A stretch of 64,000 bases of DNA from Aureisphaera galaxeae. GTDB taxonomy: Bacteria > Bacteroidota > Bacteroidia > Flavobacteriales > Flavobacteriaceae. Positions within the stretch are counted from its first letter, which is position 1. Each line of letters opens with the position of its first letter. The position numbers were made by a program, and so were the translations under genes. The DNA is taken from NCBI RefSeq assembly GCF_028561275.1, contig NZ_JAQQTF010000004.1, positions 1 through 64,000 of the forward strand, written 5' to 3'. The notes under the pieces were generated by a model. That model ran no database searches. It was given only the letters and a program-made list of their open reading frames with translations, and was not told where the DNA came from. Positions 9,001 to 17,081 of this stretch are shown piece by piece.

Positions 9001-11364
9001 GGAAGCACTACACAATATTCTTCCGAAATGCCCTATTTGGGAGAAGGGAATCAAGTGTGGCAGGAGGAAGCACTTGTCTTTACAGCTACAGCAACTACCA
9101 TGCGCTTGGAGTTTTTCTCCGATCCCGGTTCCGATGGATCAGCACAATTGGAGTGCATGGCAGTGGACGGAATACGTGTGTTCGAGGGGGCTTTTGGTTC
9201 GGGAGATACCGACACGGATGGAATTGTTAATTGTCTGGATTTAGATAGCGACAACGACGGGATTAGCGATCTGTACGAAAGTGGCTTTGCCAATCCCGAG
9301 TACGATACGAATAACGATGGTACCATCTCTATTGCAGAAGCCGAAGCCGTACTAGGAGCGGGCAATGCCGATCTGGATGGTGACGGGCTTATGGACATTT
9401 TCGATGCCGATACAGGCGATAGCACTCCAATAGCCTCCATAGGCACTATTGCTGTAGATACGGATACGGATGGGGTGAACGATTTTATTGATCTGGACAG
9501 TGATGCCGATGGCATCCCGGATACCGTAGAAGCTTTCCCAACCCCCAACTTTGCTACTAACTACCCCAATGATGGGGACGTTACCGATGACGACAATGAC
9601 GGCGACGGAGTTATTGCTTTGTTCGATGCAGACGACGCCACGGGCGATTTTGGAGGTGATTTTATGACACCCGTAAACACTGATGGTGTGGACAACCCGG
9701 ATTTCTTGGATACGGATAGTGATAATGATACCATACCAGATAGTACTGAATCCGGCCTTACCCTAAGCAGTGCCGATGCCAATGGCGATGGTATTGATGA
9801 TGATGCCAGTATAGGAGCAAGTTACAGCGATCCTAACGGGGCGATCGATGATCCAAGTGCTACCCTAGACAACGAAATTGGGGATACCAGCGAGGTAGCT
9901 TATAGGGAGGTAACAGATACCGATAATGACACGATCCCGGATAGTGTAGATATAGACGATGATAATGACGGGATTTTGGATATTCAGGAATGTCCACCTC
10001 CTGTACCCATAGTAGGCGCCGACGGAACCTTCGAATCTTTGGCCGGAGTGGCTAGTGGAGATGTATTTAATAGCAATGTAACCGGAGGAGGATGGATTAA
10101 TGGCGTGGGATCGGCAGATTCCTGGGTCTCGCCCATGCCTACCATAGGAACCGGCGTATGGGGAGGAATGGCAGATGGAATGCCCTCTTCACCCGATGGA
10201 GGGGTATTTGCCGGAGCTTGGTCCAATGGCGGCAATGATGAATCCTTCTACACAGATGTGACAAGTCTCGTCGTAGGGCAGACCTACTCAGTGGTATTCT
10301 ATCAGGGAAATGCCGGAATTGAAGGGACTACTGCTATTGGAACTAATATGAGATGGCGTGTCGATTTTGGAAGCACTACACAATATTCTTCCGAAATGCC
10401 CTATTTAGGAGAGGGAAATCAAGTATGGCAGGAAGAGGCACTTGTCTTCACGGCTACGGCAACCACCATGCGGTTGGAGTTTTTCTCCGATCCGGGCTCC
10501 GATGGATCAGCACAATTAGAGTGTATGGCCATGGACGGAATTCGTATGTTCGAAGGAACTTTTGGTTCGGGAGATACCGATACTGACGGAATTGACAACT
10601 GTCTGGATCTGGACAGTGATAACGACGGGATTAGTGACTTTTATGAAAGTGGCTATGCCAATCTGGCGCACGATACCAACAACGATGGTACGATCTCCAT
10701 CGCTGAGGCAGAGGCTGTATTGGGAGCGGGCAATGCCGATCTGGATGGTGACGGGCTTATGGACATTTTCGATGCCGATACGGGAGATATCACCCCGACG
10801 GCCTCTATAGGAACGGTTCCCGTAGACACGGACACCGATACAGTAAATGATTTTATAGACCTAGACAGTGATGCCGATGGCATCCCGGATACCGTAGAAG
10901 CTTTCCCAACCCCCAACTTTGCTACTAACTACCCCAATGATGGGGACGTTACCGATGACGACAATGACGGCGACGGAGTTATTGCTTTGTTCGATGCAGA
11001 CGACGCCACGGGCGATTTTGGAGGTGATTTTATGACACCCGTAAACACTGATGGTGTGGACAATCCCGACTATCTGGATACGGATAGCGATAACGATACC
11101 TTACCAGATAGTACCGAGTCCGGCCTCACCCTAAGTGGTAATGATGCCAATGGTGACGGTATCGACGACGATGCCAGTATAGGGGCTAGCTATAGTGATC
11201 CCAACGGAGTGATCGATGACCCAAGTGCAACTTTAGACAACCAGATAGGTGACACCAGTGAGGTGGCCTATCGAGAGACAGGTGTGATCGACTACATGCG
11301 CCACGGAAAATACTTTATGAACAACAGTGAGCAACCAATGGAATTTGGTAAAGGCGGTAATTAA
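3016..11364 (+). CDS. Very large secreted multi-module protein (propeller-like, FG-GAP, TSP3 repeats)
   Basis: 2782 residues, with an N-terminal hydrophobic signal segment (about residues 10-30). Residues ~90-1210 are three ~380-residue modules. Each has five ~48-residue repeats of the type FNDDGTKLYVxG...EYDLSTPYDVST (propeller-like) and then a ~110-residue beta domain starting FTNDGSINN. A CGDGIDNDLDGKID segment follows (~1218), then FG-GAP/VCBS-like DxDGDG repeats (~1260-1660) and a CARDB-like domain (~1720-1840). The rest is two tandem 456-residue units that open and close with thrombospondin-type-3 DxDNDG calcium-binding repeats. The C-terminus carries a short MRHGKYFMNN tail and no recognised T9SS domain. 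The next gene starts 5 bp after the stop, so they are probably co-transcribed. A surface adhesin or matrix protein is inferred. Confidence 0.8.
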   Translation: MKNPFYPIHTNQWMWILLMAMVCQLPVNATLIPPSNTGNTQQEGIGYYGLGDFALGKEIYVPNPSFDTKSEATSEFISGGTPILTYTTGTYNVSSASFVDTFSVAAQDGNPMDMLFNDDGTKLYVLGLSGDDVNEYDLSTPYDVSTGTFVDTFSISGQEANPTGMAFNDDGTKLYIVGLSSDAVHEYDLGVACDVSTGVFLQSFFVSAQESNPEDVAFNKDGTKMYVLGSTGDDINEYDLSTAFDISTAVSNDTFSVGGQDTFPTGMSFNNDGTQLFVTGDTGADVNHYILSIPFDVSTATFVTNFLVSGQDFTPEGIAFNRTGSKMYVVGNSGNDINEYDLSTISNYLESFTNDGSINNTFPLQLELTGDTFADLGSGTLTAAQVTVGSVPAGLIATLTIINPNTVELTFSGNATDHQNVDDLSEITFTIADSAFTNSTVAQVSIPLSSGVGINFIDNLAPLLSCTLGSYDVTTASFVDVFSVSSQESAPRDMSFNHDGTKLYVLGAAGVDINEYDLSTAYDVSTGTFVGTFSVSAQETAPTGMAMNSEGTVLYVVGTTTDTVYMYTMSTAFDISTASFFQSFSISAQEVTPQDVTFNNAGTKMYITGSTGDDIDEYDLSTAFDISTASFVSSFSVSGEDTEPTGLVFNHDGSEFFVIGEAGNDVNQYSLSTPFDVSTATFVTNFSVGGQDGNPEGIAFNRSGSKMYVVGDAGNDINEYDLGTISNYLESFTNDGSVNNSTPLQFELTGDTFADLGSGALTAGQVTINNVPAGLTATLSILTPTTAELTFSGNATDHQDVDDVGEITFTFDDTAFTNSTAAQVAVPSCGVGIDFTDNISPALSCILGPLELFNTSFTDTFSVAAQATDPQDISFNHDGTKLYVVGFTSDAVDEYDLSTPYDVSTGTFVDSFSVSGEEGNATGMAFNNAGTLLFIVGTSSDTLYMYTLAIAYDVSTGVLSQSFSIGAQEATPQDVAFNKDGTKMYIVGNTGDDINEYDLSSPFDISTVVFNDTFSVATQETNPTGVAFNNDGTQLFVSGDSGNDVNQYTLSTPFDVSTGTFVTNFSVNSEDGSPGGIAFNSSYSKMYIVGGAGDDINEYDLVTIGDYLESLVNDGSINNGSPLRLELTGDTFVDLGSGALTTGQVTINNVPTGLTATLAILAPTTVELTFSGNSASHEDIDDVTEITFTFDNTAFTNSTAAQVAVPSCGIGIDFIGPEICGDGIDNDLDGKIDALDEDCPCDPSASGGLYTHCSQPFACTGPVSLGSLDFEASFLESGSAIGHVYVADIDGDGNTEIIHGFESIIDGQTKAIEGSTPINLGGLADVDGDGGVEFFDAGGSSHRFRSYDTDGTLLFNATVASGLPAEDDVPLFADFNHDGIPEAYLSNKILNAQTGALLLDAGAGHRGIPGGLFRLSLPVAADVIGDDTLELIAGHTVYSVNITNTTGTAGNTITPITYPGISTSDGLTFVADMDLDGALDVITANTTTDILNIWNPRTGILMSSALPGDLNLSRTPTIMIGNVDDDPYPEIATLRSGTQFSVFDYDGNSTLSVKWTDVVADTSSEWTGATMFDFNADGKQEVVYRDEVELHVYDAETGIPFYTFPLTSNTRNEYPVIADVDDDGEAEILITGNGASGTGLYLFESGPLSTWASARNIWNQYTYRAVSINSDATVPQYETNASISYTVGPDTFRPYNISNVQVGGLLSTGQPVTLPLPDASVTSVTEQVGSNCTGGDAIIQVNIDNLGDADLPAGTPIAVYDGDPQVGGAVLLTVGTLSTSIAPGGSGSESISVPGITLPTTIYVLVSDDGTGTLPLTIPTDFPLSTINECDYTNNLGNLAVTCADTDNDTIPDSVDIDDDNDGILDLEECPPPVPIVGADGTFESLAGVASGDVFNSNVTGGGWINGVGSADSWVSPMPTIGTGVWGGMADGMPSSPDGGVFAGAWSNGGNDESFYTDVTSLVVGQTYSVVFYQGNAGIEGTTAIGTNMRWRVDFGSTTQYSSEMPYLGEGNQVWQEEALVFTATATTMRLEFFSDPGSDGSAQLECMAVDGIRVFEGAFGSGDTDTDGIVNCLDLDSDNDGISDLYESGFANPEYDTNNDGTISIAEAEAVLGAGNADLDGDGLMDIFDADTGDSTPIASIGTIAVDTDTDGVNDFIDLDSDADGIPDTVEAFPTPNFATNYPNDGDVTDDDNDGDGVIALFDADDATGDFGGDFMTPVNTDGVDNPDFLDTDSDNDTIPDSTESGLTLSSADANGDGIDDDASIGASYSDPNGAIDDPSATLDNEIGDTSEVAYREVTDTDNDTIPDSVDIDDDNDGILDIQECPPPVPIVGADGTFESLAGVASGDVFNSNVTGGGWINGVGSADSWVSPMPTIGTGVWGGMADGMPSSPDGGVFAGAWSNGGNDESFYTDVTSLVVGQTYSVVFYQGNAGIEGTTAIGTNMRWRVDFGSTTQYSSEMPYLGEGNQVWQEEALVFTATATTMRLEFFSDPGSDGSAQLECMAMDGIRMFEGTFGSGDTDTDGIDNCLDLDSDNDGISDFYESGYANLAHDTNNDGTISIAEAEAVLGAGNADLDGDGLMDIFDADTGDITPTASIGTVPVDTDTDTVNDFIDLDSDADGIPDTVEAFPTPNFATNYPNDGDVTDDDNDGDGVIALFDADDATGDFGGDFMTPVNTDGVDNPDYLDTDSDNDTLPDSTESGLTLSGNDANGDGIDDDASIGASYSDPNGVIDDPSATLDNQIGDTSEVAYRETGVIDYMRHGKYFMNNSEQPMEFGKGGN
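3280..6660 (+). repeat. Three ~1140-bp direct repeats (propeller-like modules)
   Basis: The segment around AGTTTTGTAGATACC at 3304 recurs at 4444 and 5581, giving periods of 1140 and 1137 bp. Each unit codes for five ~48-residue repeats plus one ~110-residue beta domain. Copies are clearly diverged at the DNA level, which makes this an older triplication than the one at 8548-11277. Confidence 0.75.
8548..11277 (+). repeat. Tandem 1368-bp duplication with perfectly identical tracts
   Basis: The unit 8548-9915 is repeated at 9916-11277 with a constant offset of 1368 bp (456 codons). Two tracts are base-for-base identical between copies: 8632-8993 (362 bp) and 9496-9695 (200 bp). The intervening sequence carries scattered, mostly synonymous differences. 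This mosaic is the pattern expected from gene conversion. Confidence 0.9.
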
Positions 11365-11369
11365 GGAAA

Positions 11370-12644
11370 ATGACACAAATGAACAGTACAATGAACATAC
11401 AACGATTTATAGTACGGACAGCGCTGCTGTTACTGTTTGGATGCAGTACAAGTTTGCTAGCTCAAACAGCGAACTACGGCGAGATGACGGTACTTCCCAA
11501 TACGGAGGTTGGAGTCATGAACGATTTTAACAATACGCCTTCAGGAACGGTTTTCAATGATGGGGACGTATATCTCTATGCCGATTTCAACAACGATGGG
11601 GTGGTAGATTATATAGATGGTGGCATGACACGTTTCCGTGGATTCGCCATTCAGGATATCTCCGGTACCAACACCAGTTACCTGTACGACGTAGAGTTTT
11701 CTAACGGCAGTAGTGTAAATGCCTTCCAGCTTTCGGGAAGTCTTAATGTAGCCAACGAGGCTACTTTCGATGAAGGCGTGGTAGACAACGATACCTTTGG
11801 GGGGACCTTTCAATTTGAACAAAATGCGGTTCACTTTCAGACAAGTCATGCCAGTCATGTAGACGGAGAAGTGATCAAGGTGGGCGATACGGGCTTTCAA
11901 TTTCCCATTGGGGATGGAGGTTTCTTTCGTCCCGCAGCCATAAGTGCTCCTTCCAACAACAACCATACATTTACGGGGCACTATTTCCATGAAAGCAGTG
12001 ATACGCCCGGAACTCCCCATAATTTAGCAGCCGGTGTCATCGAACGAATCGATGACACCGAATACTGGCTGGTAGAGCGTACAGCGGGAACTTCGGACAT
12101 TCTTCTTACCCTTGGTTGGGACGAAAACACTTCGCCCTCCTTTATAACCAATGCCAATCCCAATGCCATTCACATTGTACGATGGGACGAAGCCCAAGGA
12201 TTTTGGGTAGATATGGGAGGTGTGGCAGATGCAGCCAACGATGAGGTAACCACCATAGTAGAAGTGGACGGATATGGCATTTTTACCCTTGCCTTGGTAA
12301 AAACAGAAGAAATACTGCCTGACGATGTGGTGATCTACACCGGGGTTTCGGTTAATGATAATGACAAGAACGATTTTTTCTTCATAGACGGGATAGACCG
12401 CTACCCAAACAATGAGGTAAAGATTTTCAATCGCTGGGGAGTTGAAGTATTCAGCACCCGCGGTTACAACGAAACGAACAACGTCTTCCGAGGATATTCG
12501 GCCGGCCGCCTTACCATAGATAAGAACAGACCGCTACCCACGGGGACCTACTATTACATTTTAGAATATGATTTCCCGGGAAGCGAACAAATTCCCGCTC
12601 AGCGCGTACGAAGAGCAGGTTTCCTGTATTTGGAAACCCAATAG
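11370..12644 (+). CDS. Secreted protein with gliding-type (type B) T9SS C-terminal domain
   Basis: 424 residues. A hydrophobic signal sequence ends near residues 30-32 (SLLAQ); an FGC upstream could be read as a weak lipobox, but export by signal peptidase I is more likely. The middle is a beta-rich region of unknown fold. The last ~85 residues match the gliding-motility-associated C-terminal family (CHU_C/TIGR04131 type): VSVNDNDKNDFF, then EVKIFNRWGVEVF, PLPTGTYYYILEY and a final GFLYL strand. Such domains direct cargo through the T9SS. The gene is followed 33 bp later by a PorP/SprF gene, the usual pairing for type B cargo. A start at ATG 11370 is supported by an AAGGAAA box just upstream. 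Confidence 0.88.
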   Translation: MTQMNSTMNIQRFIVRTALLLLFGCSTSLLAQTANYGEMTVLPNTEVGVMNDFNNTPSGTVFNDGDVYLYADFNNDGVVDYIDGGMTRFRGFAIQDISGTNTSYLYDVEFSNGSSVNAFQLSGSLNVANEATFDEGVVDNDTFGGTFQFEQNAVHFQTSHASHVDGEVIKVGDTGFQFPIGDGGFFRPAAISAPSNNNHTFTGHYFHESSDTPGTPHNLAAGVIERIDDTEYWLVERTAGTSDILLTLGWDENTSPSFITNANPNAIHIVRWDEAQGFWVDMGGVADAANDEVTTIVEVDGYGIFTLALVKTEEILPDDVVIYTGVSVNDNDKNDFFFIDGIDRYPNNEVKIFNRWGVEVFSTRGYNETNNVFRGYSAGRLTIDKNRPLPTGTYYYILEYDFPGSEQIPAQRVRRAGFLYLETQ

Positions 12645-12677
12645 TAGATGAAATGTGAAATAAAAACTTGATGATCC

Positions 12678-13610
12678 ATGATTTTCAATAGCAAAAAATA
12701 TATAATCGCTTGTGCATGCATGGTATTGATGACCCTCTCGGGATGGGCCCAACAGGACCCGCAATATACCCAGTACATGTACAACACAGCGACCATAAAC
12801 CCTGCCTATGCGGGTACACGCGGTATGCTGAGTTTTACGGGAATTTACCGTAGCCAATGGGTAGGACTGGATGGTGCTCCTAAGACGGCACAATTCTCTA
12901 TGAATACTCCCATAGGAGAACGGGGTGTTGGTTTAGGGGCTTCCTTCTACAATGAAGAGATAGGTCCTTCTATAGAGAACAATCTTGTAATAGACTACTC
13001 CTATACCATACAGTTATCGCGTAGCGATGCAAAACTTAGTTTTGGGCTGAAGACGGGCTTCCAATTGTTAGATGTCGATTACACCAAATTACTTATCTAC
13101 GACCCAACGGAGCCCGTTTTCCAGACCAACATAGACAACAGGTTTCAGCCCATAGTAGGGGTGGGATTCATGCTGCATCAAGACAATTGGTATGTAGGAC
13201 TCTCATCCCCGAACCTGTTGGAGACAGAACATTATGACAGCTCGACCATTTCTACCGCTTCCGAAAAGGCGCACGTCTTCCTTACGGGAGGCTACGTGTT
13301 CGAACTGAGCCAAATGTGGAAGTTTAAACCCGCCTTTTTGGCAAGAGGGGTGTCGGGTGCTCCGGTAGGGGTGGACCTTTCGGCCAACTTCTTGTACGAT
13401 GACAGTTTTTATCTGGGAGGTGCTTACCGTTTGGATGCTGCGTTCAGTGGAATGGCTGGTTTTCAGGTAAATGATCAGGTAATGATAGGATATGCTTACG
13501 ATCTGGATACCACAGATCTAGGGCAGTACAATAACGGCTCGCATGAAATTTTTCTGCGATGGGAACTCTTCACGCGCGTACGTAGGAAGATATCCCCTCG
13601 ATTCTTTTAA
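12678..13610 (+). CDS. PorP/SprF family type IX secretion membrane protein
   Basis: 310 residues with a signal peptide (cleavage near GWAQ, residue 25). The mature start QDPQYTQYMYNTATINPAYAGTRG is the family hallmark, followed by alternating beta strands typical of an outer-membrane barrel (GLGASFYNEEIGP, LKTGFQLLDVDY, GLSSPNLLE). PorP/SprF paralogues serve individual type B T9SS cargos and attach them at the cell surface. The position between a type B cargo and a PorE-like gene supports a dedicated role for the upstream protein or proteins. Confidence 0.92.
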   Translation: MIFNSKKYIIACACMVLMTLSGWAQQDPQYTQYMYNTATINPAYAGTRGMLSFTGIYRSQWVGLDGAPKTAQFSMNTPIGERGVGLGASFYNEEIGPSIENNLVIDYSYTIQLSRSDAKLSFGLKTGFQLLDVDYTKLLIYDPTEPVFQTNIDNRFQPIVGVGFMLHQDNWYVGLSSPNLLETEHYDSSTISTASEKAHVFLTGGYVFELSQMWKFKPAFLARGVSGAPVGVDLSANFLYDDSFYLGGAYRLDAAFSGMAGFQVNDQVMIGYAYDLDTTDLGQYNNGSHEIFLRWELFTRVRRKISPRFF

Positions 13611-13638
13611 AAAGAAACAGGGTTGGAATTTATAACCT

Positions 13639-15591
13639 ATGAAAACAATACGAAAGATGGGACATACAACAATAAAGAATTATATCATCCTAGTGCTACT
13701 GGCTTTGGTAGGTTCGGCATACGGACAGGAGGCGAGATTGGCAAAGGCCAACAAGAAGTATGCAGATCGCTATTATGTGGATGCGGCCGAAATCTATGAA
13801 CGTGTGGCGGAATCCGGCTATGAATCGGGCGAGCTGTACAAGAAACTGGGCAACACCCATTATTTCAACTCGGAATACGGAAAAGCCTTGCCTTGGTACG
13901 AAAAATTGGTAACCCTAGGCGAGGTAGATGAGCACATTTATCTGTTGCGGTATGCACAAACATTAAAGAATTTAGGGCATAACCAAAAGGCCGAACAAGT
14001 CTTTAATGAGTTTCTTTCCAAAACTGGAAATGAAGGCACGTACAATTCTGCACAGTCCTATTTGGACATCATTATGCAAAACTCCAATAGGTACGAAATA
14101 CGTTCCGCTGCAATTAATACAGAAGCTATAGAATATGGTGGCACCTTGGTAGAGGATATGTTTATCTACGCATCCAATGACCCCAAGGAAGGAGTAACCA
14201 AACGGATCGATGGATGGACGGATAGTGCATTCTTAGACCTTTGGTCGGCCACGATGAATAAAGAAACAGGGGACCTGGAGCATCCGAAACGACTCAAGGG
14301 AAAGGTTAATAAGAGGTATCATGAGTCATCCCCTGTTTTTACCAAAGACGGAAACACCATGTACCTTACGCGGTCCAATTATACCCCGCGATTGGCCTCT
14401 GGCGACAAGTACAAGGAAAATTTAAAAATCTACAGGACCCGAAAGAATCCGGCTGGCGATTGGGATAATTTTGAAGACCTATCCATAAACGCGGATACCT
14501 ATTCTACGGCCCATCCAATGTTGAGTCCGGACGGCAATACCCTATACTATGTTTCTAACCAAGCCGGCGGTTTTGGGGAAACCGATATTTATAGGGTAAC
14601 TATTAATGTGGATGGTTCGTTGGGGGTTCCTAGGAACTTGGGTCCTGCAGTCAATACCAAGGGAAGGGAATCCTTTCCTTTTATTACCGAAACCTATGAA
14701 ATGTACTTTTCTTCAGACGGACATTTCGGTTTGGGAGGCTACGATGTTTTCTATATCGATTTAAAATCTGAAGATCCACAAATGATCAATGTGGGACGAC
14801 CCGTGAATGGGGAATACGATGACTTTGCTTTCAAAATAAACAATGAAACCAAAAAAGGGGTATTTAGTTCAAACAGAACCGGAGGTGCTGGAATGGACGA
14901 TATCTATCTCTTTACCGAGTTGGAAAGCATCATGGATGCTACGAAAGCACTCATAAGCGGAACGATCACCGATAAAAAGACAGGGGACATCCTTCAGGGT
15001 GCCAATGTTATGCTTAAAGACATAAGAAACAATGTAGTGGCTCAGATGCTCGCCGATGGCAATGGGCAGTACGAATTTGAATATAACGGAACGATAGACC
15101 ATACGGTGTCTGCCACCCTTACCGATTATGACGGATCCGATTCGTTTGTTCCCAAGGGACTGGGATCTAGGGTCGTTGATCTTCAACTCGACAGGAACAA
15201 GGTAGAGGTACAGGTGGGCACCGATATTGGTCCGCTGTTAAATCTAAGTCCTATTTACTTCGACTTTGACAAGGACATCATAAAGCGAATATCCGAAATG
15301 GAACTGGCTAAGGTGGTTTCCTATATGAAGGATAATCCAAATATTTCCCTCGAGGTGGGATCGCACACAGATAGTCGAGGTTCTGATACCTATAATCAAA
15401 GGTTGTCGGAAATGCGTGCCGCTGCAACGGTACGCTATATCATAGCCCAGGGAATTGATTCCAATCGAATATCGAGCAAGGGATATGGAGAGTCCCGTTT
15501 GCTCAATGCCTGCTCTAATGGAGTAGATTGTAGTGAAGATGATCACAGTATCAATAGACGAAGTGAGTTTGTTATTGTTAAGATAGAATAA
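13639..15591 (+). CDS. PorE-like OmpA-family protein (TPR, propeller, CRD, OmpA)
   Basis: 650 residues: signal sequence to about residue 30 (GSAYGQ), TPR-like helices ~31-145, a TolB/WD40-like propeller ~165-430 with SPDGNTLYYVSN and FPFITETYEMYFSSDG strands, a carboxypeptidase-regulatory-like beta domain ~435-520, and an OmpA C-terminal domain ~535-650 (YFDFDKDII, GSHTDSRGS, NxRLSEMRA). This domain order is that of T9SS PorE, which links the secretion apparatus to peptidoglycan. It closes the cargo/PorP/PorE-like cassette, 28 bp after porP. Many Bacteroidota carry several such paralogues, so the main PorE may be elsewhere. Confidence 0.85.
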   Translation: MKTIRKMGHTTIKNYIILVLLALVGSAYGQEARLAKANKKYADRYYVDAAEIYERVAESGYESGELYKKLGNTHYFNSEYGKALPWYEKLVTLGEVDEHIYLLRYAQTLKNLGHNQKAEQVFNEFLSKTGNEGTYNSAQSYLDIIMQNSNRYEIRSAAINTEAIEYGGTLVEDMFIYASNDPKEGVTKRIDGWTDSAFLDLWSATMNKETGDLEHPKRLKGKVNKRYHESSPVFTKDGNTMYLTRSNYTPRLASGDKYKENLKIYRTRKNPAGDWDNFEDLSINADTYSTAHPMLSPDGNTLYYVSNQAGGFGETDIYRVTINVDGSLGVPRNLGPAVNTKGRESFPFITETYEMYFSSDGHFGLGGYDVFYIDLKSEDPQMINVGRPVNGEYDDFAFKINNETKKGVFSSNRTGGAGMDDIYLFTELESIMDATKALISGTITDKKTGDILQGANVMLKDIRNNVVAQMLADGNGQYEFEYNGTIDHTVSATLTDYDGSDSFVPKGLGSRVVDLQLDRNKVEVQVGTDIGPLLNLSPIYFDFDKDIIKRISEMELAKVVSYMKDNPNISLEVGSHTDSRGSDTYNQRLSEMRAAATVRYIIAQGIDSNRISSKGYGESRLLNACSNGVDCSEDDHSINRRSEFVIVKIE

Positions 15592-15734
15592 GGCTCACTC
15601 ACAGCTCTAGAAATAGAGGCCGTGGTTCAAATATTTCCATACCATCGACTATAGAACCTTGTACCCCCCTTTAAGGTAATGAAGTGGGTGGTTTTGGGTT
15701 TTTTGAAACAGAAAAGGGATGGTAACATTAAAAT

Positions 15735-16562
15735 TTGAATACGTTGAGTTTTGAAGACAGACATTTGAAGTACATATACCTTTTAATGAAGTACAGTAAT
15801 GCCGAAGACTTTAACACCTTTATGGATTTTGGGACCGAAAATAAAAGTGATTTCAGGAATGAAGTTTTAGCAATTGCTAGGGCAAAGGATGAAATTTCCT
15901 TAATTCGATACGAAAGGGAAAATGGTATTTTCAATGATTACGAGATCATCCCTCCCCATACTACAATTGCCATGCGGGATATATCGGTAAAAATGTCCCA
16001 GAAGATTCCCTTGTTGGCCAAAGATGTAGCAAAACTGCAAGACTATGTGTTGTCTGAACTCCTCTTATTTTACGACACCTGGATACTGTACACGCCTAAA
16101 TTAAATCATCGATTGTCCGAAAAAGGGTGGGCCTTTTCCCATATGAATGTATTGGAGAGTATCTATTGTTCCTACGAACCTGCGACCATACAACTGAAGT
16201 TTGGTTATGAGCCCACCTTATATGAATATTTGAGAAAGAAGTCCTTGGAATTATTATCAGCTTCAAGCGATTATGGCTTGTTAAAGAATGCCTTTTCTCT
16301 AGGGATTTTGCGTAAAGACAAATTGAAGAAGTACGTAGTCCCCATAGCAGAAGAATTAACCAAAAGACTTGTAGGATTTGCTGCGAAGTTCAAATTTGGA
16401 ACGGATTCCTTAGAGAATAGAAAAATGATTTTTTTGGTGCACGAGATCATCGTCACCTTCTATGTGAAAGTAGAGTTCGATCTATTACTTTCTCAAGAAG
16501 TACCATGGAAAGAATTGTGTAACGATAATAGGAATGAATATATGAAAAAGGCAAAGTTGTAG
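15735..16562 (+). CDS. Uncharacterised cytoplasmic protein
   Basis: 275 residues from a TTG codon; an in-frame stop lies directly upstream (15729), and ATG at 15786 (residue 18) is an alternative start. There is no signal peptide or membrane segment. It is mostly predicted helical, with conserved-looking aromatic stretches (LLLFYDTWILYTPKLNHRL, MIFLVHEIIVTFYVKVEF). I do not recognise the family. It precedes a receiver-like protein and a LytTR regulator in the same orientation, so a regulatory or input role is possible but not shown. Confidence 0.6.
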   Translation: MNTLSFEDRHLKYIYLLMKYSNAEDFNTFMDFGTENKSDFRNEVLAIARAKDEISLIRYERENGIFNDYEIIPPHTTIAMRDISVKMSQKIPLLAKDVAKLQDYVLSELLLFYDTWILYTPKLNHRLSEKGWAFSHMNVLESIYCSYEPATIQLKFGYEPTLYEYLRKKSLELLSASSDYGLLKNAFSLGILRKDKLKKYVVPIAEELTKRLVGFAAKFKFGTDSLENRKMIFLVHEIIVTFYVKVEFDLLLSQEVPWKELCNDNRNEYMKKAKL

Positions 16563-16643
16563 GTGACGCGTAATTACTCTGCGCATAAAATCAAAATACG
16601 ACTGGTAATAACTATAGTTTAGATAAAAGTTTGGATATTCTAT

Positions 16644-17036
16644 ATGAAAGAAGCAATTGATAATTCTGATAAAACTGTTTTAATTTTCGACGGACAGGGT
16701 CCTTTGGGCACACTCATTAGAAAGAACTTGGACAGTGCCGGAACCAAAGTAACCTTGTACAAGAATATCCTTGCGCTAGTAGAACGTCTTAAGAATAACC
16801 CAAGTAGTGATTTTTTGTGTATCGTGTTCTTATTTACCAATGAAAGGGAACTGATCGATTACCTCCAAATCGTAAAATTCAGAGATACCCCTGTGGTTTT
16901 TGGACCCACAAATCGGCAGATTTATGCCAAGTTGAAAAAAAATGAGTATTTTAAAACTATAGATCTCAGCAAGAATAAGTTGAATTATATCATGGAACTT
17001 CAGAATATAGTGGAGTTATACCAAAACATGAGTTAA
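16644..17036 (+). CDS. Degenerate response-regulator receiver-like protein
   Basis: 130 residues. The pattern of strands (TVLIFDG, DFLCIVFLFT, TPVVFGPT) and the length fit a CheY-like fold. The acidic pocket and the phospho-acceptor Asp expected after the third strand are not recognisable; IVFLFTNE occupies that place. If it is a receiver it is probably phosphorylation-independent. It lies 45 bp before the LytTR regulator gene. Annotation by fold is an inference from pattern only. Confidence 0.55.
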   Translation: MKEAIDNSDKTVLIFDGQGPLGTLIRKNLDSAGTKVTLYKNILALVERLKNNPSSDFLCIVFLFTNERELIDYLQIVKFRDTPVVFGPTNRQIYAKLKKNEYFKTIDLSKNKLNYIMELQNIVELYQNMS

Positions 17037-17081
17037 AGATCTAATTGCAACAACCCTAACAACCAATAAATTTTAGAAAGT

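Noticed and set aside
9051-9548. 165-codon antisense ORF inside the giant TSP3 protein
   Set aside because: Low-complexity serine/proline-rich mirror of the DxDNDG repeats, duplicated at 10653 by the coding repeat. Shadow frame.
11430-11470. Lipobox-like FGC in the type B cargo protein
   Set aside because: A plain signal-peptidase I site (LLAQ) follows, and T9SS type B cargo is not expected to be lipidated before export.
15600-15730. tRNA-like GGTTCAAAT word
   Set aside because: No cloverleaf arms or acceptor stem around it.
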